From: Bacteroidota bacterium
GTDB taxonomy: Bacteria > Bacteroidota > Bacteroidia > Chitinophagales > Chitinophagaceae
Reading direction: 5' to 3'
DNA length: 64,000 nucleotides
NCBI GenBank assembly: GCA_016868455.1
Contig: VGGV01000006.1
Location: 62,001 to 126,000, forward strand
Under the pieces are notes generated by a model. It was not told where the DNA came from, ran no database searches, and was given only the letters and a program-made list of their open reading frames with translations. Position numbers and translations under genes: made by a program. The number at the start of each line of letters is the position of its first letter. Position 1 is the stretch's first letter. Shown here one piece after another: positions 46,482 to 55,793 of the stretch.

Positions 46482-48452
46482 TCAGGGCAGTTTCTCTTCC
46501 AGCTCCATTATTTTAACAAACAACTGCTCATACCGTATGTTCAGGCGGGCAAGTTCTTCTTCAGCTTCTTTGTAAGCAGCCTCTGTTTCCAGAAATTTTG
46601 TTTTATCTGAATAAGTGGACGGGTCGGTGAGTAACCTTTCGAGATCGGCCCTTTGTTTGCTCAGTTCAGCAATCTTTTCTTCCAACTGTTGAAATTGCCT
46701 TTGGGTTTTCTGTAACTCCTTTTTATACTCTTTATTGATGGCAGGTTGCCGGGTTTTAGCCGGGGCGGTTTCCGGTTCAATTAAATCTTTCTTTTCAGCA
46801 GCCTCATCATTCTGACTTCTGTCATCGGACTTCATATTTCGCACCTCCTGCTTCGCCATTCGCTCTTTCCACTGCACCCATTCCTCATAACCGCCCTTGA
46901 ACACTTTTATTTCCTGGTCAACAATCTCCCATATTTTATTGGCTGTTTTGGAAATAAAATACCGGTCATGGCTTACCAGGATGATGGTGCCTTCATATTT
47001 GTTCAGGGCTTCTACCAGCAGGTCGCAGCTGTGCATATCCAGGTGGTTCGTTGGTTCATCCAGCATCAGGAAATTGGCCTTGCTTATAATCACTTTTGCC
47101 AGCGCTACCCGGGCTTTTTCGCCGCCACTGAGGATTTTAATTTTTTTATCCGCGTCATCCCCGCTGAAAAGGAAACAACCAAGCAAACTGCGTAATTCCA
47201 GTTCGGTCATCTGGCTGCCGCATTCTTTCATTTCAGCAATAACATTATTATTTATGTTCAGCGCTTCCAGCTGGTGCTGGGCATAAAAACTTTCTTCCAC
47301 ATTGTGCCCCCATTTTCTTTCCCCTGTAAAGGGTTCGGTGCCTGCAATAATGCGCAGCAGGGTGGATTTTCCCTTACCGTTGGCGCCGATCAATGCTATT
47401 TTGTCGCCCCTGTCAATCTCAGCCGAAGAATTCTTAATAACCATATTATCGCCGAATGCCTTGGTGATGTTCTTCAGTTCCGTGATGATCTTGCCCGGTG
47501 TTTTATCTACCCTGAAATTGATGCGGATATTCGGCCGTTCCAGTGTTGCATCTTCTATTCGCTCAAGCTTATCCAGCTTTTTAATCAGGCTTTGCGCCAT
47601 CGCTGCTTTGCTGGCCTTGGCCCTGAAACGGTCAATCAGCCTTTCCTGCTGCCGGATATAGTCCTGTTGGTTTTCGTAGGCTTTTTGCTGCTGTTCAATT
47701 CTCAGCGCTTTTTCCTTTTCATAGAAATCATAATTACCGCTGTAGCTATGCAGTTCCTGCTGGTAGAGTTCAACAATTTTCGTCACCATACGGTTCAGGA
47801 AGTACTTGTCATGGCTGACGATCACCACGGCGCCCGGGTAATGCTGCAGGTATTTTTCCAGCCATTCGATGGAAGGCAGGTCCAGGTGATTGGTAGGTTC
47901 GTCCAGCAGCAAAAGATCAGGCTGCTGCAAAATCATTTTGGCCAGCAATACCCGCATCCTCCACCCGCCGCTGAATTCTTTATAAGGACGTTGCAGTTCA
48001 GCATTTGCAAAACCGAGCCCCTGCAACACTTCTTCTGTCCGGTGATGAATGTTGTAGCCGCCAAGGGTCTCCAGTTCATGCAGCTTATCGGTGTACTCAT
48101 GCATGATTGTTTCGTCACCCGTTCTTTCGAGTTCTTTTCCCAGGTTCTCAATTTCTTTTTCCAGCTGTAATACTTTTTCAAAAGCGCCGAGTGCCACCTG
48201 CTGGATGGAATCACCGGTGTTAAAACTGAGCAGATCCTGGTGCAGGTAACCAATAGTGGTGCTGCGGCTCCTTTCCACTGATCCCCGGGAAGGCTGGTAT
48301 TCCCCGGCCAGAAGTTTTAAAAGAGTTGACTTACCGGTACCGTTGTACCCGATGAGACCAATACGTTCACCCGGCTGTATATGCCAGGTGGCATCTTTTA
48401 CAATGTTTCTTGCACCAAATTCAAATGTTATATTTTGTAACCCTGCCAGCAT
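46482..48452 (-). CDS. ABC-F family ATP-binding cassette protein
   Basis: 656 aa; two Walker A (GYNGTGKSTLLKLLAG, GANGKGKSTLLRIIAG), LSGGEKARVALAK, LDEPTNHLD twice. Confidence 0.95.
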   Translation of the reverse strand: MLAGLQNITFEFGARNIVKDATWHIQPGERIGLIGYNGTGKSTLLKLLAGEYQPSRGSVERSRSTTIGYLHQDLLSFNTGDSIQQVALGAFEKVLQLEKEIENLGKELERTGDETIMHEYTDKLHELETLGGYNIHHRTEEVLQGLGFANAELQRPYKEFSGGWRMRVLLAKMILQQPDLLLLDEPTNHLDLPSIEWLEKYLQHYPGAVVIVSHDKYFLNRMVTKIVELYQQELHSYSGNYDFYEKEKALRIEQQQKAYENQQDYIRQQERLIDRFRAKASKAAMAQSLIKKLDKLERIEDATLERPNIRINFRVDKTPGKIITELKNITKAFGDNMVIKNSSAEIDRGDKIALIGANGKGKSTLLRIIAGTEPFTGERKWGHNVEESFYAQHQLEALNINNNVIAEMKECGSQMTELELRSLLGCFLFSGDDADKKIKILSGGEKARVALAKVIISKANFLMLDEPTNHLDMHSCDLLVEALNKYEGTIILVSHDRYFISKTANKIWEIVDQEIKVFKGGYEEWVQWKERMAKQEVRNMKSDDRSQNDEAAEKKDLIEPETAPAKTRQPAINKEYKKELQKTQRQFQQLEEKIAELSKQRADLERLLTDPSTYSDKTKFLETEAAYKEAEEELARLNIRYEQLFVKIMELEEKLP

Positions 48453-48516
48453 TTAAGTGAATAGTGAGTGGGGAATGGAATTTTTGAATTAGCGTTTGTA
48501 TATTGCCGATTGCCCG

Positions 48517-48537
48517 CCTGCCTGCCGGCAACGCAGG
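48517..48537. repeat. Family A palindrome, degenerate: CCTGCCTGCCGGCAACGCAGG
   Basis: Related to the copies at 6383 and 20667. Confidence 0.55.
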
Positions 48538-48603
48538 TTCATCATTCATCCAAATAGTTTGCAAAAATAACAGAATGTAATCCATCATCCGGCTGCCGGC
48601 AAC

Positions 48604-48612
48604 TATCTTTGC
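48604..48612 (+). promoter_or_regulatory. -7 box TATCTTTGC
   Basis: TAnnTTTGC upstream of the hypothetical CDS at 48663. Confidence 0.4.
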
Positions 48613-48662
48613 AACACTTTTTCAGCTGCCAAACAAAAAAGCCTTCCGCCTGTTTCAGTTAT

Positions 48663-48974
48663 ATGCTAAAATTCGCCTCTGTGATGCTGCTGCTGATGTG
48701 CTCCTGCCCGGGATTTTCGCAAAACCCCGCTGCACCTGATCGTCTTGACCAGGTTACACTTCGGGTTGATTATCTGAAAAAAGAAAAGGTAGTAGGTTCA
48801 GAAACGCTGGTGCTGAATACTATCCCGGCAAGAGGCACCATGAATGTACAGGCTGCAGGTAATAAAAAAGGAAAAACGGTCAATGTATACATCACCGGTA
48901 TTACCAGCCGGCAACTGCACTTTTGCTATCCTTCCGGAAGCGGAAAGGCAGGCGACCCGTACTACTGTAACTGA
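48663..48974 (+). CDS. Hypothetical secreted protein
   Basis: About 103 aa with signal peptide MLKFASVMLLLMCSCPGFSQ. Confidence 0.6.
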   Translation: MLKFASVMLLLMCSCPGFSQNPAAPDRLDQVTLRVDYLKKEKVVGSETLVLNTIPARGTMNVQAAGNKKGKTVNVYITGITSRQLHFCYPSGSGKAGDPYYCN

Positions 48975-49056
48975 TTCCATAAAAAACAGGGGCTGTTATT
49001 TATTAACAGCCCCATCGTATGTTTAATTGAACTTATTTAACCGGCGGGGTGCAATC

Positions 49057-49566
49057 TTATTTTTGTTCTGTAGCAGGCTGAGGCTGCGCCATACCCGACA
49101 TCGTTTTCATAACATCCCTCATTTCACCAAACGACCAGTGTTCAACAGCTTTGCCGTCTTTAAACCTGACCATATCAATTGTATTCATTTCAAAGGGGCC
49201 TTTGGGCATTCCCATTGAACCATCGCTGGTTCCTGTAAGCTTATACCATACAGCAGCATAATCATCATCAGCAAGTTCTTTTACGGTGTTAAACTTCAGA
49301 TCGGGCATTGCCTTGTGCATCATTGTGATCATGGCCTTCAGACTGTCACGCCCAATATCACCTCTGTCAGTATGATCAACGAAATCGGCGGCTACCACCT
49401 CGTCAATTTTTCCGACATCCCCGGTTTCAAAAGCTTTTGCAACAGCCTGAAGCGACTCAATATTTTTTTTGGCTTTTCCGGAATCGCCATTATCATCTTC
49501 CTTGTCAGAACAGGAAATAAAAAACAAGAGCAATCCGGTAATAGCGGAAAACAGGATTTTTTTCAT
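49057..49566 (-). CDS. SnoaL-like / ester cyclase family lipoprotein
   Basis: 169 aa; LLLFFISCSDKEDD lipobox; VAADFVDHTDRGDIGRDSLKAMI...HWSFGEMRDVM. Confidence 0.8.
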   Translation of the reverse strand: MKKILFSAITGLLLFFISCSDKEDDNGDSGKAKKNIESLQAVAKAFETGDVGKIDEVVAADFVDHTDRGDIGRDSLKAMITMMHKAMPDLKFNTVKELADDDYAAVWYKLTGTSDGSMGMPKGPFEMNTIDMVRFKDGKAVEHWSFGEMRDVMKTMSGMAQPQPATEQK

Positions 49567-49636
49567 GTTGGGTGTATTTTGGTTAAGAAATAAACGTTGG
49601 GCGGATAGTTAAACAGGGGTGGAAAATCCGGAAAAA

Positions 49637-50494
49637 TCAGGGTGAGTGCTGTGCCCCGGCAGGTTTTTCGTAAATAAACCTTACCATGGCATTTTTCTGC
49701 TCATCTGAAGTAAGATACAACTGGTATCTTTTATCTCCGGCATTCACGATCATCAGTGCTGTATTGGGTGGAATGGATCCCAGGTTTTCGCCTACCATAA
49801 TGAGTTCCTGTTCGGTGCGTTTCAGGTCAATCTTAATGGTAATAGAAACGGGTTTGGCTGCTAACCTTCTGTTGGATACCACCGGCATACCGTTTGCGTA
49901 AACCGATATGGTATCGCCGTCAATCTGGCCATTATCGTAAAAGTCAATATGGATAATGCCGGTATCCACCTTGATTTCTTTTACCAGTTCAGCCTTTCTT
50001 TTAGTTAGGGTGGGGGGTAGTTTAAAATCAGGTTTAAAGGTGGATTTGTCAAAACGGGTTAGTACCAGTGTGCCGGGATCGCAGGCCGTTTTACCGTCGG
50101 TGGCTTTGCCGGTCCAGGTGCCGCGGAGCTGTTCTTCCGTTACCACATTGCCGCCGCCCTTGTGATAGCTGAGCAGATATTTTTTTACACAGGGTACACA
50201 GTCTTCTTTTATACGAAAAGTAATGATGCCGTTTTCCTGTATCACAATCTGGTTACTGTCTTTTTTAAATATGCCTTCAAAATTTTCTCTTACATAATTC
50301 AGGGAATCAGAAAAATGATAAGCTGTACCGGTAATCCGGGTTCCGGCTACCTGAAGCTGCAGTTCGATATTATAAACCGGGAAACATCCGCCCGGCGCCA
50401 TTACCAGCTTACCCTTCCAGATGCCGTTAATATCCTGAGCCTGTACGGGGGTGCTGTAAAAAAGGAGCAGGTATAGAACGAATTGCCGGTACAT
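49637..50494 (-). CDS. Hypothetical secreted protein, paralog of the upstream gene
   Basis: 285 aa; DNGQIDGDTISVYANGMPVVSNRRLAAKP...ENLGSIPPNTALMIVNAGDKRYQLYLTSDEQKNAMVRFIY. Confidence 0.7.
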   Translation of the reverse strand: MYRQFVLYLLLFYSTPVQAQDINGIWKGKLVMAPGGCFPVYNIELQLQVAGTRITGTAYHFSDSLNYVRENFEGIFKKDSNQIVIQENGIITFRIKEDCVPCVKKYLLSYHKGGGNVVTEEQLRGTWTGKATDGKTACDPGTLVLTRFDKSTFKPDFKLPPTLTKRKAELVKEIKVDTGIIHIDFYDNGQIDGDTISVYANGMPVVSNRRLAAKPVSITIKIDLKRTEQELIMVGENLGSIPPNTALMIVNAGDKRYQLYLTSDEQKNAMVRFIYEKPAGAQHSP

Positions 50495-50578
50495 TGATGC
50501 GGAAAAATAAATGAAAATGCCGAAGCGGTTTTAAAAAAACTTGTCCCGCGGCGGCGGGGTTACAGAAACGGCTGTATT

Positions 50579-51775
50579 TTATTTTCGTTTCCGGTATTTG
50601 AACCGTACAACGGCATTTTTCTGTTCTGTTGACGTAATCCGCACCTCATATCGTTGCTCGCCGGCTTCAACAATCATAAGGGAAGTGTTGGGCGGAATGG
50701 AGCCCAGGTTTTCGGCCACCATGGTCAGTTCATGCTCGCTGTCTTCCTCATCCATTTTAATTTTCACCACCAGCGGCGAAGCAGTAAGACGTTTGGATGA
50801 AAGCACCAGTTTGTTATCGAGGTAAACAGAAATTGTATCCCCGTCAATCTCTCCGTTATCAAAAAGTTTTACAGTAATTTCCTCTTCGCTTATCATAAAT
50901 GTTTTTACCAGTTCATTGGTCCTGTTTTTAATGACCCCAGGTGCGGGAACAGTTACTTCCGGCTGCGGCTTTGTATCATTGCCTGCAAACACTTTTCTGG
51001 TAGTGTCAGTTTTGGTTACAACCGGCACCGGGTTTTTTGTTATGGGTTTTGTAACAGGGGGCTTTGCCGGATTGGTATTGGTGTTATTCTTTTTAACCGG
51101 TGGTTTTGAAACCGGTTTAAGCACCGGTTTGGTAACGGGCGGGGTTTTGGCTGCCGTGTCTTTTTTAGGCGGGGGGGCTTCGTTTACAATTACAGGTCTG
51201 GCTTTTACTTTATTTTTCAGAAAGGGTTCCACGTAAAAATCGGTTGTATTTACTTTCCGCAAAAAAACTTTGCCGCCTCCGCAGTCGCCCCAGCGGCCGG
51301 TAGCCGTTGCGCTGTAATTCCTGTTTTCATATTTGCCGAGATAACTGCCTTCGAGGAATTCCTCTTTACCCGATTTTGAATAACTAAGATTATAATTCAT
51401 GATGCAGGTGCCGCCGCCCAGTGTACTTCTTACTTCCACCGTCTTTATTTCCCTTATGCGGAAGGTGGAAGATGATTTGATGAAGTTACCGGTCATCGTG
51501 GCTTTACCATAGAACCTCACATCGAGGTAGGAGTAAGAAACACCCGTAGTGGCTGAACTGCCGTTTTGCAATACCTGAAACTCCAGTTTGTAATACTCAC
51601 CGCTTTCAGTAATAAAGTAACCCTTCCATATCCCTGTAACATCCTGGGCCGAAAGGGTAAGAATGCTGCAGGCAATAAAAAAAACAGATAAACGCAGTTT
51701 CCTGGAAACAATCCGCATCATAGCGGCATCAAAGCTAATAAATACAGGCATAAGAAATAAACCCCACCGAAGCAA
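50579..51775 (-). CDS. Hypothetical secreted protein with K/P/T-rich linker, paralog of 49637-50494
   Basis: 398 aa (probable start 51721); DNGEIDGDTISVYLDNKLVLSSKRLTASP...ENLGSIPPNTSLMIVEAGEQRYEVRITSTEQKNAVVRFKY. Confidence 0.7.
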   Translation of the reverse strand: MLRWGLFLMPVFISFDAAMMRIVSRKLRLSVFFIACSILTLSAQDVTGIWKGYFITESGEYYKLEFQVLQNGSSATTGVSYSYLDVRFYGKATMTGNFIKSSSTFRIREIKTVEVRSTLGGGTCIMNYNLSYSKSGKEEFLEGSYLGKYENRNYSATATGRWGDCGGGKVFLRKVNTTDFYVEPFLKNKVKARPVIVNEAPPPKKDTAAKTPPVTKPVLKPVSKPPVKKNNTNTNPAKPPVTKPITKNPVPVVTKTDTTRKVFAGNDTKPQPEVTVPAPGVIKNRTNELVKTFMISEEEITVKLFDNGEIDGDTISVYLDNKLVLSSKRLTASPLVVKIKMDEEDSEHELTMVAENLGSIPPNTSLMIVEAGEQRYEVRITSTEQKNAVVRFKYRKRK

Positions 51776-51811
51776 GAGTTTGTTAATTTTAAATTGCTGA
51801 TTTTATGCGCT

Positions 51812-52519
51812 ATGCGGTTAAAAAACACCTCGCTGTTGATTATCTGTATCCTGTTTTTCAGCAATGCTGCGCCACAGGTAAGCGATGAAGAAATCCGGTT
51901 GCTGCAACAACTGGACTCCACTGCCCGCAGCCCTTCCAAAGCAAGGCATTTTACCCGGTTATATTCCGAAACTACAGCCGAAGCAGTTTTATTTTTCCGG
52001 AAGGCGGGGAAAAAAGAAAAAGACTTTATCAGAAGGCTGGAACTGTCCTTCGCAGAATATTTTTTCAGTGCTGTTGAGGCAAATCAGCAGGGCAAGGATA
52101 TTTCCGCCGTCTGGCAGATGTATTTTTCAGATTCTTCCCTAAAGCCCCTGCAGTATGAGCTTTTAGGTATCAATGCACACATCAATGGCGATATCTGGCA
52201 GGCATTGATCACAGAATTTACCCTCGCAGAAATCAGGCAGAACCGCCGCACATATTTACGTTTTCAAAAGGGACTGAATAAAATTTATAACCGGTTTTAC
52301 AGCAGGGCAAATAATACCAGTCAAACCACCCGGATGTTGGGTGGTGTATTCATCGGGTTCGACAGGTTATATGGAAAGATAATGCTGCTCCGGTGGAGAA
52401 AAAGACAATACAGGCTGGCAACAATTTGGTTTACCCGGCCTGATGAGTTCAATAAAAAAATCAGAGAACTGGATCGGAAAATGAACCATATAAACCAGCT
52501 TATTCTCCGTCATCTTTAA
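51812..52519 (+). CDS. DUF5995-like family protein
   Basis: Signal peptide; LLGINAHINGDIWQALI motif. Confidence 0.55.
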   Translation: MRLKNTSLLIICILFFSNAAPQVSDEEIRLLQQLDSTARSPSKARHFTRLYSETTAEAVLFFRKAGKKEKDFIRRLELSFAEYFFSAVEANQQGKDISAVWQMYFSDSSLKPLQYELLGINAHINGDIWQALITEFTLAEIRQNRRTYLRFQKGLNKIYNRFYSRANNTSQTTRMLGGVFIGFDRLYGKIMLLRWRKRQYRLATIWFTRPDEFNKKIRELDRKMNHINQLILRHL

Positions 52520-52530
52520 GCTGATTTTGC

Positions 52531-52539
52531 TACCTTTGC
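52531..52539 (+). promoter_or_regulatory. -7 box TACCTTTGC upstream of thrS
   Basis: TAnnTTTGC about 30 nt before the start. Confidence 0.5.
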
Positions 52540-52568
52540 AATCTCTTAAAAAGGAGGATTTTATTTTC

Positions 52569-54509
52569 ATGATTACAATCACTTTACCGGATGGTGCAAA
52601 ACGGCAATATGAGGAAGGAACAACTGCTCTTGAGATAGCCAAATCCATTTCAGAGGGACTGGCAAGAAAAGTGCTGGCAGCAGAAATAAATGGCGAAGTA
52701 TGGGATGCCACCCGGCCAATAAAGGATGACGCCGCACTTAAACTGCTTACCTGGAACGATAAAGACGGGCAAATGACCTTTTGGCATTCCTCTGCCCACC
52801 TGATGGCAGAGGCGGTTGAACAAAAATATCCAGGTGTAAAGTTTTGGGTAGGCCCGCCCATAGAGAATCCAAGAGGATTTTATTATGACATTGATCTTGG
52901 AGACAGAAAGATCAGCGAAGAAGATCTTGCAGACCTTGAAAAAACGATGAGGGAACTGGCGAAACAGGGAAATGCCTATGTCAGAAAAGAAATGAGCAAA
53001 AAAGAAGCAGTCGATTTTTTTTCAGAAAAGGGCGATGAATACAAGCTGGACCTGCTGCAAAAGCTCAGCGATGGTGAAATAACTTTTTACACACAGGGCA
53101 ATTTTACTGATTTGTGCAGGGGCCCGCACATTCCCGATACCGGATTCATTAAAGCGATCAAGCTTACTAACATAGCCGGCGCTTACTGGAAGGGCGATGA
53201 AAAAAACAAACAACTCACCCGTATTTACGGAGTAAGCTTCCCTTCCCAAAAAGAACTGGATGAATACCTGGTCCTGCTGGAAGAGGCCAAAAAAAGAGAT
53301 CACCGCAAACTGGGCAAAGAACTGGGTATCTACACACTGGATGATGATGTGGGACCGGGTCTTATTATGTGGCTGCCCAATGGTACGGTTATTATTGAGG
53401 AACTCGAAAAACTGGCCAAAGAAACAGAACTTGAGGCCGGTTACAAAAGGGTAGTAACACCTCATATTGCCAAAGAGAGCATGTACCTTACAAGCGGCCA
53501 CCTGCCTTATTATGCCGACAGTATGTACCCGCCCATGGAAATGGAAGGGGAAAAATATTACCTCAGGTCCATGAACTGTCCGCACCATCACAAAATATTT
53601 GCAGCAGAGCCGAAAAGCTACCGTGACCTGCCTTACCGTGTAGCCGAATACGGAACTGTGTACCGGTACGAACAAAGCGGTGAACTATTCGGGCTGATGC
53701 GGGTGCGCTGCCTGCATATGAATGATGCGCATATTTATTGCACCAAAGAACAGTTCAATGATGAGTTCAGGGCGGTGAATGATATGTACCTGAAATATTT
53801 TAAGATCTTCGGTATTGATAAATACGTCATGCGCCTTTCTCTTCATTCGCCTGATAAACTCGGTATTAAGTACGTAAACGAACCGGAACTGTGGAAGGAA
53901 ACCGAGACCATGGTGAGAAATGTACTGAGAGCATCTGACATTCCTTATGTGGAAGTGCAGGACGAGGCTGCTTTTTACGGACCCAAGATTGATGTGCAGA
54001 TATACAGTGTGATTGGCCGTGAATTTACCCTTGCCACCAACCAGGTTGATTTCTCACAGGGCAGAAGCTTTAAACTGCAGTATACAACACCCGATAACCA
54101 GACTGAAACGCCGCTGATTATTCACCGGGCGCCGCTGGGCACACATGAACGTTTTATCGGGTTTCTGCTGGAGCATTATGCCGGCAAATTGCCGTTGTGG
54201 CTGGCTCCGGTACAGGTAAAAGTGCTGCCGATCAGCGATAAGTTTACCGATTATGCAAAAGCGGTTTCGGAAAAATTAAAAAAGGCAGATATTCGCTGTG
54301 AGGTGGATGACCGAAACGAAAAGATCGGTAAAAAGATACGGGATACTGAATTAATGAAAGTACCTTACATGCTGATTGTAGGAGAGAAAGAATTGAATGA
54401 AAACAAAGTGGCGGTTCGGGTACAGGGCAAAGGTGATGCGGGGGTAAAAGGAGTGGATGAGTTTACAGCTGAAATTACAGTTGAAATAAAAGAAAGAAGA
54501 AGCGTTTGA
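52569..54509 (+). CDS. thrS: Threonyl-tRNA synthetase
   Basis: MITITLPDGAKRQYEEGTTALEIAKSI (TGS), HSSAHLMAEAVEQKYPGVKFW, MNCPHHHKIF; ORF track start 52527. Confidence 0.97.
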   Translation: MITITLPDGAKRQYEEGTTALEIAKSISEGLARKVLAAEINGEVWDATRPIKDDAALKLLTWNDKDGQMTFWHSSAHLMAEAVEQKYPGVKFWVGPPIENPRGFYYDIDLGDRKISEEDLADLEKTMRELAKQGNAYVRKEMSKKEAVDFFSEKGDEYKLDLLQKLSDGEITFYTQGNFTDLCRGPHIPDTGFIKAIKLTNIAGAYWKGDEKNKQLTRIYGVSFPSQKELDEYLVLLEEAKKRDHRKLGKELGIYTLDDDVGPGLIMWLPNGTVIIEELEKLAKETELEAGYKRVVTPHIAKESMYLTSGHLPYYADSMYPPMEMEGEKYYLRSMNCPHHHKIFAAEPKSYRDLPYRVAEYGTVYRYEQSGELFGLMRVRCLHMNDAHIYCTKEQFNDEFRAVNDMYLKYFKIFGIDKYVMRLSLHSPDKLGIKYVNEPELWKETETMVRNVLRASDIPYVEVQDEAAFYGPKIDVQIYSVIGREFTLATNQVDFSQGRSFKLQYTTPDNQTETPLIIHRAPLGTHERFIGFLLEHYAGKLPLWLAPVQVKVLPISDKFTDYAKAVSEKLKKADIRCEVDDRNEKIGKKIRDTELMKVPYMLIVGEKELNENKVAVRVQGKGDAGVKGVDEFTAEITVEIKERRSV

Positions 54510-54685
54510 TTTTTAGCGGGCAACAGCAATCTTTACTTATTGGCAGGTGATACCCGAAGCCGGCGTGAATATGGTTTGTTGCGTATTGATTTTTGTATAG
54601 TAAATTTAGATTCCTCAAACCCTGTCGGGGAATAATACAGAAAATAAATGCCCCCTGCAGGGATGGGGCTCACTAAAACAAGTAA

Positions 54686-55318
54686 ATGGCAGTACCACAA
54701 AAACCCGGAGGCGGGTTCAGGCCATCAGGCGGAGGCTTCAGGCCCGGCGGTGGCGGATTCAAAAAAGACGGATTCAGGGGCAGATTTGTCCCCCGCAAAG
54801 AAGCAGAACATCGTATCAATCATTTTATCCGGGTGCCGCAGGTAAGGCTGGTGGGCGACAATGTGGAAGTAGGGATCTACGATACACCGGAGGCCCTCAA
54901 AAAAGCACAGGAGCAGGGCCTTGACCTCGTGGAAATTTCCCCCAATGTAGACCCCCCTGTTTGTAAAATCATTGACTACAACAAGTTCCTTTACGATAAA
55001 AAGAAAAAGGAAAAGGAGATGAAAGCCAAAAGCAAGGTCTCCGAAGTGAAGGAAATCCGTTTTACACCCAATACCGATGACCACGACTTTGATTTCAAAG
55101 CCAGGCATGCTGAGAATTTTCTGAAAGAAGGAAACAAAGTAAAAGCTTATGTGCAGTTTAAAGGAAGAGCCATCCAGTTTCAGGACAGGGGGCAGTTGTT
55201 ATTGCTGAAGTTTGCAGAACGTCTTGCAGAAATAGGGGTGCTGGAAAACTTGCCTAAAATGGAAGGCCGCAGAATGCTTGCTATGTTCGCTCCCAAAGGA
55301 AAGAAAAAAGGAGGCTGA
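54686..55318 (+). CDS. infC: Translation initiation factor IF-3
   Basis: 210 aa; INHFIRVPQVRLVGDNVEVGIYDTPEALKKAQEQGLDLVEISPNVDPPVCKIIDYNKFLYDKKKK; Gly-rich N-terminal extension. Confidence 0.95.
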   Translation: MAVPQKPGGGFRPSGGGFRPGGGGFKKDGFRGRFVPRKEAEHRINHFIRVPQVRLVGDNVEVGIYDTPEALKKAQEQGLDLVEISPNVDPPVCKIIDYNKFLYDKKKKEKEMKAKSKVSEVKEIRFTPNTDDHDFDFKARHAENFLKEGNKVKAYVQFKGRAIQFQDRGQLLLLKFAERLAEIGVLENLPKMEGRRMLAMFAPKGKKKGG

Positions 55319-55358
55319 TATTTTTATTCAAATATTCAAACCACAAAAACCAGCAATT

Positions 55359-55619
55359 ATGAAACAAGTATGCACTGTCCTTCTGCTGATAGCTTTGGCA
55401 GTGGGATGTAAATCAAAGGGTAAAAGCGGATGGCCCGAAGCAGAAAAAAAAGCATTTATAGAGAATTGTGAGAAAAACGGAAGCGCCATGGGAGATAAAG
55501 CGAAATCTTATTGTGCCTGTATGCTCGACAAAGTGGAAGCAAAATATCCGGACGCTACCAAAGCAGGCGAACTGGATATGAATACCATAATGGATATGGC
55601 AAAAGACTGCCTGAAGTAA
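55359..55619 (+). CDS. Small hypothetical lipoprotein
   Basis: MKQVCTVLLLIALAVGCKSKGKSGWPEAEKKAFIENCEKN; lipobox VGC. Confidence 0.6.
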   Translation: MKQVCTVLLLIALAVGCKSKGKSGWPEAEKKAFIENCEKNGSAMGDKAKSYCACMLDKVEAKYPDATKAGELDMNTIMDMAKDCLK

Positions 55620-55793
55620 TTCTGAGTTCCGAAATAATTTTACCGGCACAAAGGGTCCTTTGTGCTTTTTTTGTGCCGGCCGGAAATACTCATAAAACAA
55701 AAAAGAGCCGCTTGTGTAAAATTAATGCTTATTCAGCGTTTAAACGTTGCTTTACGTATATTGGACGGATTATTATACTGCAAAAACAAGAGT

